64,000 bases of DNA from Arsenicibacter rosenii (GTDB taxonomy: Bacteria; Bacteroidota; Bacteroidia; Cytophagales; Spirosomataceae): the NCBI RefSeq assembly GCF_001870735.1, contig NZ_MORL01000010.1:62001-126000 (forward strand), given 5' to 3'. Positions 18,152-26,085 of the stretch are shown piece after piece. Within the stretch, counting starts at the first letter, position 1. Every line of letters begins with the position of its first letter. The notes under the pieces are model-generated. The model had not been told where the DNA came from. It did not search any database and saw only the letters and a program-made list of their open reading frames with translations. A program made the position numbers and the translations under genes.

Positions 18152-19042
18152 ATGAAAAACAAACGTCCGCAGGTAGACCCGGACATGGTGCCGGGCTATG
18201 AATTAACGAATGCCTTTTTGTCGCCGTCGCAGCTGAAAGCGCGGCTCCGGATGCTGGCTACCGCACCGACGCGGAAACGGGCCATGTGGCGGTATACGCT
18301 GATCGTTCCGGTGGTTGCGCTGCCCATGCTGTATCTGGCGGCCTGCGACCGGCAGGAGAAAGAGCTGGCAGGTTCGGGCCCTAAAGCCGTTGTGGAAACC
18401 CCGGCCAATGAACCGGCCATTGTAAAAGGAAAAGTGGTGGATCCGGAGGGTAAGCCGTTACCGGGAGCGAGTATTGTGCTGGTTGGTTCCCAAAGTGGCA
18501 CCACGACCGACGCGAACGGTCTGTTTACGCTCAACCTGCCGAAAGGTGAGGCTAAATCGCAGCTGGAAATAGCCTTCCAGGGGTTTCCGTCACGGCGTGT
18601 ACTGGTGAAAAAATCCACTATGTTCGTTGTTGCGTTGGGGAACAATCAGGATGGTGTGACGGAAAGCCCTCTGGATCCTGATGAAAAAGCGCAGAAGGCG
18701 ACGATGACTGTTATTGAAACGCGGAAAGATGTCTTTACCGTTGTGCAGCATCAGCCGGAGTTTCCGGGAGGGATGGAGGCGTTGTCGGCCTACATCGGTA
18801 ATAACCTGAAATACCCGGAGCCTGCCCGGTTGGCCGGCGTTGAGGGAAGGGTATTCCTTAGTTTTGTGGTGGATAAGGAAGGAGGCATTCACGACGTTAA
18901 CGTGCTGAAAGGCCTTGGCTTCGGTTGCGATGAAGCGGCGATACGGTTAGTCGCCAAAATGCCTGCCTGGAAGCCCGGTATGCAGGACGGTAAAGCGGTG
19001 GCCGTGAGATATAACATTCCGATTCAGTTTAAACGGAAGTAA
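18152..19042 (+). CDS. TonB C-terminal domain protein; peptidase-less partial paralogue of the M56 protein
   Basis: The ATG at 18152 is used; a TTG two codons upstream is less likely. This 296-residue protein begins with a segment (ELTNAFLSPSQLKARLRML) that matches the post-peptidase segment of the preceding gene product (GLTNSFFNKSQLKARITML). A transmembrane helix (~46-64) follows, then a carboxypeptidase-regulatory-like domain (about 90-150) and a TonB C-terminal domain (about 204-296; FPGGMEALSAYIGNNLKYP ... FGCDEAAIRL). It lacks the M56 domain and the plug-like tail. It lies 38 bases downstream of the M56 gene, presumably in the same operon, and ends in a terminator. A partner or competitor of the M56 protein at the membrane is plausible. 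Confidence 0.82.
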   Translation: MKNKRPQVDPDMVPGYELTNAFLSPSQLKARLRMLATAPTRKRAMWRYTLIVPVVALPMLYLAACDRQEKELAGSGPKAVVETPANEPAIVKGKVVDPEGKPLPGASIVLVGSQSGTTTDANGLFTLNLPKGEAKSQLEIAFQGFPSRRVLVKKSTMFVVALGNNQDGVTESPLDPDEKAQKATMTVIETRKDVFTVVQHQPEFPGGMEALSAYIGNNLKYPEPARLAGVEGRVFLSFVVDKEGGIHDVNVLKGLGFGCDEAAIRLVAKMPAWKPGMQDGKAVAVRYNIPIQFKRK

Positions 19043-19048
19043 ACAAAA

Positions 19049-19086
19049 CAAAAAAACGGCACTCATCATCGGAGTGCCGTTTTTGT
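19049..19086. terminator. Bidirectional terminator between the BlaI/M56 operon and the M4 peptidase gene
   Basis: The stem ACGGCACTC / GAGTGCCGT with a 7-base loop has an A-run before and a T-run after. It stands between convergent genes. Confidence 0.88.
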
Positions 19087-19088
19087 TG

Positions 19089-22000
19089 TTAGTCTTTCAT
19101 CAGTTTTCGTATGACGTTCCCCCTGGGTGTTTCAACCGTCAGGAAGTAAACCCCGGCCGGCAGCGCGGCCATGGATAGATGCGCGGTGTTGCTGCGAATA
19201 GCGGGCTTTTCGTGGCGTAACACACTGCCCGAAAGGCTGGTAAGCGTCAGGTGCTCAATGGTATGACCGGTAGGGAGCTCTACCCACACATCAGACTTCG
19301 ACGGGTTGGGATAGAGCTTCATGGCTTCCTGCCACGTGGGTTCCAGCCCGAGAATGGTCATGACCGTGAACGAACGCTCGACCGGAGTGGCGGCGTAGAA
19401 CTCGCCGTTGCCCTCCTGATAGGCGCGGACCGTGACCGTGCCCGGACCCGTTACCGATACTTTATTGCCCGTGATTTCGGCGGGGCCTGAGACGATGGCA
19501 AAGCTCACGGGGAGTCCCGACGAGGCGGTGGCGGTCAACGTAAAGGCCGGATCGCTGGCATAGCGGTTGGCCAGCGTAGTAAAGGTAATCGACTGGTTAT
19601 TCCGCGTAGGAATAGTCCGGGTGGCCTGGGTGTACCAGACCGGCCATTTTGCGTTGTTGTACAGGGTCAGCAGCGAACCGCTTGGCGTGATTTTGTCGGC
19701 TGCCAGGTTGATGCCACCCACATCGCCCCGGTCGTTCGGGCCAGTTACGTTGAATACCAGCCGGTTGTCGAGCCGCGAATAGCTCGGGAAACCCAGCGTA
19801 TTGTTTTCGTAAATCAGCTTCAGACTGCCTTTGTTCAGGTCGGCGGCCAGTACATAATACTGCTCCGAAGAACCATCCGAATAGAAATAGTCGAAAGACA
19901 CAATATCGGGGGAGTTTTTCGAATACGACGGATTTCCGACGCTTTCGCCTTCTTCCAGATCGTTGAACAGCTTCTCAACGGCTCCGTCACCGAAATCGTT
20001 TTTCGCACCGTCCCAGGCGTGCAGGAAACCGACGTCCCAGTAATCAATCGGCTGGCCGTCGGCGCTGTTAAGGGCATTGTAGCCGTCATAAATGATATAC
20101 TCGCCGGCATGGTCCCACTCAAACGAATCGGCATACCGCACCGCGCCTGTTGCCACCCCTTCGGAGTAGGTCGGATTATAAAGCTTAAACTGTTTCCATT
20201 GCTTTTTAGTAAAGCTGTAGACCCAGATCGAGGCATCCTGTTCGTCGCTGAGGGCGGCCAGTTTGGTGCCATCGCGGGAGATCGCCACGTTGCTCCAGCG
20301 GGGTTCGTTCTGAATCATGCTTTCGGTCGGTGTACCGGTCAGGCTAACGGCCCGTATCCGTTTATCGGCTGATACGAAGTAAGCAAACTGCCCGTTATCG
20401 GTAACGCTCGGGCGGTGCCGGAGGCCTTGCGCGGTTTTGAGGTCAAACTTAGAGCCACTCGTGACCACTGTAGTGGAATAGAGCTTGCTGTCGCTGCCGT
20501 AGAGCAGCAGCAGGTCCTGGCCCTGTGCTACGGGCGCATCCGGTTTGGTGGTTGGGGTGGTTGAGGTACTTTCCACAATCCCGACGGCATCAAAGGCGGC
20601 TTTGGCGGCCGTGACCTCGGCACCGGTTGCGCCGTACAGGTCGCCGGTGGCCTTGATGACCGCCAGCCGCAGGTCGAGAAACTTAGCGGTCCGGGTCAGG
20701 TAGGTGGTCAGGGCGCGGTAGTAGACCTTCTCCGCCTTGTCGCGGCCGACACTGTTGTTGGTCGCAAAGAGGTAAAAGGCATAGTTCGGAATACCGCTGT
20801 TGACGTGTACACCCCCGTTGTCGCCGTCTTCCGTGACGGGCAGCGACTCATACTGGCCCATCGTTTTCGGCTGGTAGCCGCGCGTACCTTTTCCGCCCTG
20901 ATTCGGGTTCGACATACTCCGGAGCGCGCCTGATTTGAAATAGGCCGTTTGCACTACATCCTCGCCGATGGTCCAGTCGTCGCGGTCGATCATCACCCCG
21001 AAAATATCGGCAAACGACTCGTTCAGTGCCCCCGACTGGCTTTTGTATTCCAGGTTGGCGGTGTTTTCGATCACGCCGTGGGTCATTTCGTGACCGGCCA
21101 CATCCAGCCCGCCTGCCAGCGGCTTAAACCCGAGCTGCCCGTTGCCATAGCCCATGAAGGCGCCGTTCCAGTAGGCATTGTCGAGGCCCTTACCGTCGTC
21201 GTCGTCCAGGTTAATGACCGAGATAATGGTCCCGCCTTTGCCGTTGAGCGAGTTACGGTTAAATGTTTTCTGGTAGTAATCAAAGGCAATGCCTGAGTTA
21301 TAATGCGCTGATACCGCCGTCGGGGTCCAGTTCGTATTGTTGGCGGATGTAAGCTGATACATCTTGGTATTATCGCCGAACGTATTCTGGGCGTCAATTG
21401 TCCAGAGCGCACCTACCGGGTTGTCGGGCAGTTTCGAAGTCTGTCCGTTATACATGCTCCGGGTTGCATCGATCATGTAGTATTTAGAACCCTGCAAATA
21501 CGTCTGCAACGTACGGGTGGTACCGTTCAGATCTTTAGCGGTTGCCTTTACCGGCCCGTCGACGCCGCACGTGTGGTTATACTTCTCAATCACAGCACCG
21601 GTCTGAGCGTCAATCAGGTACTGCCAGCGTTCGAGCAGGTTGGGCCGCACAGTGATCGAATAGGCCAGTACCGCGCCACCATCCAGCGGATACAGCATCA
21701 GTTCTCCTTCCGATGGTTTCAGTTTCAGGAAATTATCGCCGAACGACCGTACCAGCGAGTGCTTGCGGACATCCCGCAGGGCGAAATCACCGGCCTGTAC
21801 CGCCGTAAGCTCTGGTTTAGTCGCCGTACCGGCCGGAATGGTTTGATAGCGGCCGTTGACCAGCTCAACCGTCTGGTCGGACAGGTGCGCAACCAGCTCG
21901 CCGCCGTATACCGGAATCCCCTGAAAGGTTTGGGTTAGCCGGACGTGGGTTTTGCCCAGTTCATCCGTAAGGGTTTGTTTAAGGGTAAAATTTTCCTCGG

Positions 22001-22436
22001 CGCGGTTGATCCGCAGCAGCCCTTTCACCTGATTCAGGAACTGGAACGTAGTGGCTTGCGCAGCGGCGGGAGTAAGCGCCCGCCGGCCGGCTCCGTTCGT
22101 GGAGGCTTTAACCACGTTACGGTTTTCGATATAAACGGGCAGTCCCGTGGCTGAGTCGCGTACCACCCGCAGGCGCAGCGGCTGCACCGACATCGGGCTG
22201 GTGCCCGTAGCCGCCAGCGTTTGCCGGCCGGTACGTTGCTGTGGTACCGGAACCTGACCGGCATGCAGGATTTCGGCCAGACCAGGTTGGGCGGGCGTAG
22301 TTTTCTTTTTCGAATCAAAGCCTTTGACCGGCGTTTGCCCGTAAAGGGGTTGGATACCCGCCGTGAGCAGCGCGGCAAGGAGCCAGGATGCCGTAAACCG
22401 GAGGGAGGAGTGCTGGTTGGTAGACCGTATTTTCAT
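19089..22436 (-). CDS. Secreted M4 (thermolysin-like) metallopeptidase with beta-propeller-like region and T9SS sorting domain
   Basis: The 1115-residue product has a signal peptide (to about residue 33, ...PLYGQ). An FTP/PepSY-type propeptide occupies about 60-280. The M4 catalytic domain contains HEMTH (449-453) and GALNESFAD, with Glu473 as the third zinc ligand. A region of PD40/TolB-like propeller blades (about 640-960) and an Ig-like segment (ASSGLPVSFAIVSGPAEI) follow. The protein ends in a type-A T9SS sorting domain (LYPNPSKSDVWVEL ... GVYFLTVETPRGN). It is probably a secreted or surface-anchored protease. The small gene 22449-22889 lies 12 bases upstream on the same strand and is probably cotranscribed. 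Confidence 0.93.
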   Translation of the reverse strand: MKIRSTNQHSSLRFTASWLLAALLTAGIQPLYGQTPVKGFDSKKKTTPAQPGLAEILHAGQVPVPQQRTGRQTLAATGTSPMSVQPLRLRVVRDSATGLPVYIENRNVVKASTNGAGRRALTPAAAQATTFQFLNQVKGLLRINRAEENFTLKQTLTDELGKTHVRLTQTFQGIPVYGGELVAHLSDQTVELVNGRYQTIPAGTATKPELTAVQAGDFALRDVRKHSLVRSFGDNFLKLKPSEGELMLYPLDGGAVLAYSITVRPNLLERWQYLIDAQTGAVIEKYNHTCGVDGPVKATAKDLNGTTRTLQTYLQGSKYYMIDATRSMYNGQTSKLPDNPVGALWTIDAQNTFGDNTKMYQLTSANNTNWTPTAVSAHYNSGIAFDYYQKTFNRNSLNGKGGTIISVINLDDDDGKGLDNAYWNGAFMGYGNGQLGFKPLAGGLDVAGHEMTHGVIENTANLEYKSQSGALNESFADIFGVMIDRDDWTIGEDVVQTAYFKSGALRSMSNPNQGGKGTRGYQPKTMGQYESLPVTEDGDNGGVHVNSGIPNYAFYLFATNNSVGRDKAEKVYYRALTTYLTRTAKFLDLRLAVIKATGDLYGATGAEVTAAKAAFDAVGIVESTSTTPTTKPDAPVAQGQDLLLLYGSDSKLYSTTVVTSGSKFDLKTAQGLRHRPSVTDNGQFAYFVSADKRIRAVSLTGTPTESMIQNEPRWSNVAISRDGTKLAALSDEQDASIWVYSFTKKQWKQFKLYNPTYSEGVATGAVRYADSFEWDHAGEYIIYDGYNALNSADGQPIDYWDVGFLHAWDGAKNDFGDGAVEKLFNDLEEGESVGNPSYSKNSPDIVSFDYFYSDGSSEQYYVLAADLNKGSLKLIYENNTLGFPSYSRLDNRLVFNVTGPNDRGDVGGINLAADKITPSGSLLTLYNNAKWPVWYTQATRTIPTRNNQSITFTTLANRYASDPAFTLTATASSGLPVSFAIVSGPAEITGNKVSVTGPGTVTVRAYQEGNGEFYAATPVERSFTVMTILGLEPTWQEAMKLYPNPSKSDVWVELPTGHTIEHLTLTSLSGSVLRHEKPAIRSNTAHLSMAALPAGVYFLTVETPRGNVIRKLMKD

Positions 22437-22448
22437 CCGTAATAGTTG

Positions 22449-22889
22449 TTACTTCTTCCGCATCATGGCCATAAACGAATCGTAGAATTTCGGATAATTG
22501 GCCGGTGGTTGCTGTTGGGCATCGCCCCAAACGACGCTGAATACCTGTTTGCCTTTTTTCCACCGGACAGACTTGTATAGATTACCCGGATGGTTAAATG
22601 TGGTGGTTTTTATCTGACAGGTTGTTTCCAGCGCCGAAAACACACGGCTGGTGTTGGCGCGTGTCTGCACCCCGAGGAGTGTAAAGGCCGAATCGGTACT
22701 GCCTTTGGTAAAGAGCTTACCGTCGTCGAGCAGGTAATAGCTGATGCTGCGCCCGGTAAAGCCGCCGCCGCTGCCCACAATGATCTGGCGTCCCTTATAC
22801 GTAGCCGGGGTCGCGGCTTTTTTGGTGGTTTGCGCCGAAACCGCCATAGATACTAAGCAGTAAAGCGCAGCGATTAGTTGTTTAGTCAT
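22449..22889 (-). CDS. Small secreted protein of unknown function, upstream of the M4 peptidase
   Basis: The 146-residue protein has a signal peptide (MTKQLIAALYCLVSMAVSAQ). The mature part is beta-rich, with a GSGGGFTG stretch and two cysteines at most. I do not recognise the family. The 12-base gap to the M4 peptidase gene suggests one operon, so an accessory role (for example inhibitor or chaperone) is possible but unproven. Confidence 0.7.
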   Translation of the reverse strand: MTKQLIAALYCLVSMAVSAQTTKKAATPATYKGRQIIVGSGGGFTGRSISYYLLDDGKLFTKGSTDSAFTLLGVQTRANTSRVFSALETTCQIKTTTFNHPGNLYKSVRWKKGKQVFSVVWGDAQQQPPANYPKFYDSFMAMMRKK

Positions 22890-22909
22890 CGTATTTACAT
22901 AAAGTGTTG

Positions 22910-22944
22910 AAAAAGAAAAAGGGAAACTGCCGAAACAGTTTCCC
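22910..22944 (-). terminator. Minus-strand terminator below the truncated phosphatase copy
   Basis: The stem GGGAAACTG / CAGTTTCCC has a 6-base loop; on the minus strand it is followed by a T-rich run. It would stop transcription arriving from the XRE gene and the pseudogene before the M4 operon. Confidence 0.75.
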
Positions 22945-22970
22945 TCCGTTCATGTCGCCCTGTCCGGCGC

Positions 22971-23252
22971 TCAGGGTGTTGGTTTACCGTACGTTTCTTC
23001 GTAAAGATGCACCCGCTTGCCGAAGCGCGTATGCCTGATCCGGATGAACAGTAAGTTATCATAGTCTAAGTGCTCAATTTTGGTCATAGACGGTTTGGTG
23101 CCCGGGGCCCCGGCAATCTCCGGGATGGTATTGCGGTGGCCGGCCACCAGCACGCGCCAGCCGTCTAATTTAGCCAGCCGGCTGATAAGGGCACTCGTCG
23201 GGAAGGCCGGATATTGAGCAAACGGCAAGGCATTTAGCGAAGCGACGGCCAT
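22971..23252 (-). pseudogene. 5'-truncated, decayed copy of the histidine phosphatase gene
   Basis: Bases 22971-23246 align without gaps to 31681-31956, the last 92 codons of the intact histidine phosphatase gene. My hand count gives 32 mismatches in 276 bases, about 88% identity. The first ~76 codons, including the catalytic RHG motif, are missing, and the conserved GHSNT is changed to GHRNT. The frame is still open from an ATG created beyond the junction, but the product could not be an active phosphatase. It is in the same orientation as the intact copy, and the two bracket the peptide/exporter cluster. Confidence 0.85.
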
Positions 23253-23267
23253 CGGGAGCAGGAGGGG

Positions 23268-23690
23268 TTATAGGGCGGCGATGCCTTCGTGGGGCAGCGT
23301 AAAACCGGCCTGTTGCCGGAGCTGTGCCAGTTCGGTGTCTTTCTGCCTGATCTGCTGACGAAGGCGTTCTATTTCGGCGTCTTTCAGAAACGAGACCTGT
23401 TTCAGACTCTGAACAAGCTCCGTATAGAGCAAATGAGCCTCAATGGTAAGCGGAGACAAATCCGTTGGACTGTCGTGGTTGGGCATAACGGCGGCTTTTT
23501 CGGGAATTAAGTCAAGCGGGCTAACCTGGAATAGGTCGGCTAAGCGCAGCAACATTTCGATTTTATAATGGCTGCGGTCAGCTTCCCAGGCATTGTAGGT
23601 GCTCACGGCAATGTTCAGCTTTTCGGCAATCTGGGTTTGGGTGAAGCCACTTTTCTGGCGGAAATGTAAAAGACGTGTTCCGTAAGTCAT
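23268..23690 (-). CDS. XRE-type helix-turn-helix regulator with coiled-coil tail
   Basis: The ATG at 23690 (MTYGTRLLHFRQKSGFTQTQ) is chosen because the HTH begins there; the upstream extension of the frame is AT-rich and unlike protein. The 140 residues contain a classic XRE domain (about 5-60; TQTQIAEKLNIAVSTYNAWEADR). A linker and a C-terminal coiled coil (about 95-130; KDAEIERLRQQIRQKDTELAQLRQQ) probably serve dimerisation. It is divergent from the six-gene peptide array across 435 bases holding several dyads and is the obvious candidate regulator of the cluster. It lies just upstream of the truncated phosphatase copy. Confidence 0.88.
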   Translation of the reverse strand: MTYGTRLLHFRQKSGFTQTQIAEKLNIAVSTYNAWEADRSHYKIEMLLRLADLFQVSPLDLIPEKAAVMPNHDSPTDLSPLTIEAHLLYTELVQSLKQVSFLKDAEIERLRQQIRQKDTELAQLRQQAGFTLPHEGIAAL

Positions 23691-24125
23691 GGTAGCAAGT
23701 ATTAACTGTAAGTATAACAAACGTAGGATAAAATCTTTTACGGATAAAAGATTTTCAGGCCTTTTGAACCAATTGTACTTTATATGTGCCAACTGTAGGA
23801 TTTTATAGAGTAGATGATAATTAATCGTTAATTCCGGTATTCGGATTTGGCTGTTCGTCCGGTTGAGCCCTGCCGGTTCGGGCCGCTGAGCCGGTCGCTG
23901 AGCCGTGTATACTGTCTCGCCAACGCTGCTGCCGGGGCCATTATAGTAAAAACCGTATAAATTTTTCGGAAAATACTATAAAAAAATACGGATTTCCGTG
24001 AAGACGGTTCTCCTTTTTTGACCTACGTTTGTATCGATGATCATCATAGTAACATATTTTCAATTTTTTACTTCTTTTTAGTGTACTCATTGCTTTTATT
24101 TTACTTGTTAACTTTTAATTAAACC
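23691..24125. promoter_or_regulatory. Divergent control region between the XRE gene and the peptide array
   Basis: No gene is seen in these 435 bases. Three structures stand out: tandem CGCTGAGCCG repeats (23884-23893 and 23896-23905); a long dyad with arms TATAGTA (23942-23948) and TACTATA (23974-23980) containing CCG/CGG inside; and a palindrome ACGGATTTCCGT (23988-23999). The dyads lie 25-80 bases upstream of a TAnnTTTG element and are candidate operators for the XRE protein. The last 90 bases are an AT-rich leader with no clear Shine-Dalgarno. Confidence 0.55.
24024..24031 (+). promoter_or_regulatory. Candidate -7 promoter element of the peptide array
   Basis: TACGTTTG is a perfect match to the Bacteroidota -7 consensus TAnnTTTG, 94 bases before the first precursor start. 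A -33 TTG is not obvious at the usual spacing. No equally good element was noticed in the spacers between later precursors, so this may drive the whole array. Confidence 0.5.
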
Positions 24126-24362
24126 ATGAAAACACTTGCCAACTTTCTGGCTGACGAAGCCTCAGCCATCCTTAGCCCAGCCGAATCTAAAACTATTGTT
24201 GGCGGCTCAGCTATCTATTACAACGGAATCCTGGTGGCGACTACCGACGATGAAACGGGCGTAACCACGGTGCACAACCAGGCGTTGTATGACCTCTACC
24301 TCGCCAACCCTTCCATTGGAGAGTTTGGGTATTTTTCACCTGGTACTGATACAGATATGTAA
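24126..24362 (+). CDS. Double-glycine leader peptide precursor, copy 1
   Basis: The precursor has 78 residues. The first 27 end in LSPAESKTIVGG, which fits the double-glycine leader consensus (Leu -12, Ser -11, Glu -8, Ile -4, Gly -2, Gly -1) cut by C39 peptidases such as the one encoded downstream. The predicted mature peptide has 51 residues, starts SAIYYNGILV, contains no cysteine and is acidic. This is the most diverged copy: its leader has two extra residues (Ala-Ser) and its tail is GEFGYFSPGTDTDM. It is first in the array, nearest the candidate promoter, and is separated from copy 2 by 301 bases with a large hairpin element. It could be a bacteriocin, signal or effector peptide; the family is not one I can name. 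Confidence 0.85.
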   Translation: MKTLANFLADEASAILSPAESKTIVGGSAIYYNGILVATTDDETGVTTVHNQALYDLYLANPSIGEFGYFSPGTDTDM

Positions 24363-24390
24363 CTGCTTTTCTGTGTCAGGATTAGCCTTT

Positions 24391-24633
24391 CCCCCGGTTT
24401 ATCGCCACTGTATCCGTTAGGTTGAGCGGCGATAGATTGGGCGGTTGGTCCGGCAGCGAAGCAACGCGTTCATGGAGTCAGGCAGGGGGATAAGCCGAGC
24501 CGGGCCTGAGGGGAGCATTCAACTCTGAGGCTGAACGTCGCACCGGGCCAAACCGGTAAACAGGCTGGCATCCCGACATAGCGGTCGTAAGGTGTGAAAT
24601 GAAGATTTCAACCTTACGACCCTTTTGATGATT
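24391..24633 (+). repeat. Array-flanking intergenic element, copy E1 (after precursor 1)
   Basis: This 243-base non-coding block matches 26379-26573 (E2) over most of its length, from CCCCCGGTTT to the T-tract and GATGATT. E1 carries roughly 40 extra bases in the middle (around 24505-24545). It ends in a long hairpin. Precursors 2-6 sit exactly between E1 and E2. Confidence 0.8.
24583..24626 (+). terminator. Large hairpin of element E1 (attenuator or terminator)
   Basis: The outer stem GGTCGTAAGGT / ACCTTACGACC (11 bp) continues through a single bulged G into TGAAAT / ATTTCA (6 bp) with a GAAG tetraloop; four Ts follow. The same fold occurs in E2 with compensating base changes, so the structure is probably conserved as RNA. 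Its place after precursor 1 suggests partial termination that sets the ratio of copy 1 to the rest. Confidence 0.75.
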
Positions 24634-24663
24634 ATAGCAAGTTAAAGATTCTGCATATTACTC

Positions 24664-24894
24664 ATGAAAACACTGACCAACTTTGTGGCTGACGAAGCCA
24701 TCCTGAGCCCGGCCGAAGCCAAAGCCATTGTTGGCGGCTCGGCTATCTATTACAACGGAATCCTGGTGGCCACTACCGACGATGAAACGGGCGTAACCAC
24801 GGTGCATAACCAGGCGTTGTATGACCTCTACCTCGCCAACCCTTCCATTCAAGGGTTTGGGTCGATGGTAACTGCGATTGAGGGAGAAGTTTAA
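24664..24894 (+). CDS. Double-glycine leader peptide precursor, copy 2
   Basis: 76 residues with a 25-residue leader ending LSPAEAKAIVGG. The variable tail is QGFGSMVTAIEGEV. The predicted mature peptide is identical to that of copy 4; the two precursors differ by one leader residue (FVADE here, FLADE there). Its upstream sequence (GTTAAAGATTCTGC) differs from that of copies 3-6, so it is the first unit of the later tandem expansion. The next start is 358 bases away. Confidence 0.85.
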   Translation: MKTLTNFVADEAILSPAEAKAIVGGSAIYYNGILVATTDDETGVTTVHNQALYDLYLANPSIQGFGSMVTAIEGEV

Positions 24895-25021
24895 CTGTCA
24901 TTCTGCTGCTTTTCTGTGTCAGGATTAGCCAGTTCCCCCGGTTTATCTCCGTTGTATCCGTCAGGTTGAGCGGCGATAGATCGGGCATTTTACCAACTTA
25001 CACTTCCCCTACATATTACTC

Positions 25022-25258
25022 ATGAAAACACTGACCAACTTTCTGGCTGACGAAGCCATCCTGAGCCCGGCTGAAGCCAAAGCCATTGTTGGCGGCTCGG
25101 CTATCTATTACAACGGAATCCTGGTGGCGACTACCGACGATGAAACGGGCGTAACCACCGTGCATAACCAGGCGTTGTATGACATCTACCTCGCCAGCCC
25201 TTCCATTCAAGAGTTTCAATATGCAATCGTGCTTATTGGTGAAGGTGCGGACTACTAA
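25022..25258 (+). CDS. Double-glycine leader peptide precursor, copy 3
   Basis: 78 residues. The core differs from its sisters by Ile for Leu and Ser for Asn (DIYLASPSI). The tail is QEFQYAIVLIGEGADY, two residues longer than in copies 2, 4 and 5. The sequence after the stop (AGGGGTTAGTCTGCCTGGCC) is shared with copy 6 but not with the other copies. The spacer before the next start is 10 bases shorter than usual (start-to-start 348). Confidence 0.85.
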   Translation: MKTLTNFLADEAILSPAEAKAIVGGSAIYYNGILVATTDDETGVTTVHNQALYDIYLASPSIQEFQYAIVLIGEGADY

Positions 25259-25291
25259 TAGGGGTTAGTCTGCCTGGCCGTTCCCCCGGTT

Positions 25292-25326
25292 TATCGCCAC
25301 TGTATCCGTCAGGTTGAGCGGCGATA
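25292..25326 (+). repeat. Spacer hairpin repeated after every precursor
   Basis: Arms TATCGCC (25292-25298) and GGCGATA (25320-25326) enclose a 21-base loop containing TATCCGTCAGGTTGAGC. The same block occurs after all six precursors. After copies 2, 4 and 5 the left arm reads TATCTCC, giving one mismatch; after copy 6 the right arm is GGCTATA. There is no T-tract, so an RNA-processing or stabilising hairpin is more likely than a terminator. Confidence 0.6.
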
Positions 25327-25369
25327 GATCGGGCATTTTACCAACTTACACTTCCCCTACATATTACTC

Positions 25370-25600
25370 ATGAAAACACTGACCAACTTTCTGGCTGACG
25401 AAGCCATCCTGAGCCCGGCCGAAGCCAAAGCCATTGTTGGCGGCTCGGCTATCTATTACAACGGAATCCTGGTGGCCACTACCGACGATGAAACGGGCGT
25501 AACCACGGTGCATAACCAGGCGTTGTATGACCTCTACCTCGCCAACCCTTCCATTCAAGGGTTTGGGTCGATGGTAACTGCGATTGAGGGAGAAGTTTAA
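25370..25600 (+). CDS. Double-glycine leader peptide precursor, copy 4
   Basis: 76 residues; the tail QGFGSMVTAIEGEV is identical to copy 2 in protein and in nearly all DNA, including the downstream spacer (CTGTCATTCTGCTGC). Identity of non-adjacent copies 2 and 4, with a different copy 3 between them, points to duplication of a two-gene block or gene conversion within the array. Confidence 0.85.
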   Translation: MKTLTNFLADEAILSPAEAKAIVGGSAIYYNGILVATTDDETGVTTVHNQALYDLYLANPSIQGFGSMVTAIEGEV

Positions 25601-25727
25601 CTGTCATTCTGCTGCTTTTCTGTGTCAGGATTAGCCAGTTCCCCCGGTTTATCTCCGTTGTATCCGTCAGGTTGAGCGGCGATAGATCGGGCATTTTACC
25701 AACTTACACTTCCCCTACATATTACTC

Positions 25728-25958
25728 ATGAAAACACTGACCAACTTTCTGGCTGACGAAGCCATCCTGAGCCCGGCCGAAGCCAAAGCCATTGTTGGCG
25801 GCTCGGCTATCTATTACAACGGAATCCTGGTGGCCACTACCGACGATGAAACGGGCGTAACCACGGTGCACAACCAGGCGTTGTATGACCTCTACCTCGC
25901 CAACCCTTCCATTCAAGGGTTTGGGTCGATGTTAAGTGTGCTTGACACTGATTTTTAA
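25728..25958 (+). CDS. Double-glycine leader peptide precursor, copy 5
   Basis: 76 residues; it matches copy 4 up to QGFGSM, then carries the different tail LSVLDTDF. The DNA returns to near-identity right at the stop codon (TAACTGTCATTCTGC), so the difference is confined to about 25 bases. This is the cleanest example of tail replacement in the array. Confidence 0.85.
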   Translation: MKTLTNFLADEAILSPAEAKAIVGGSAIYYNGILVATTDDETGVTTVHNQALYDLYLANPSIQGFGSMLSVLDTDF

Positions 25959-26085
25959 CTGTCATTCTGCTGCTTTTCTGTGTCAGGATTAGTCCGTTCC
26001 CCCGGTTTATCTCCGTTGTATCCGTCAGGTTGAGCGGCGATAGATCGGGCATTTTACCAACTTACACTTCCCCTACATATTACTC

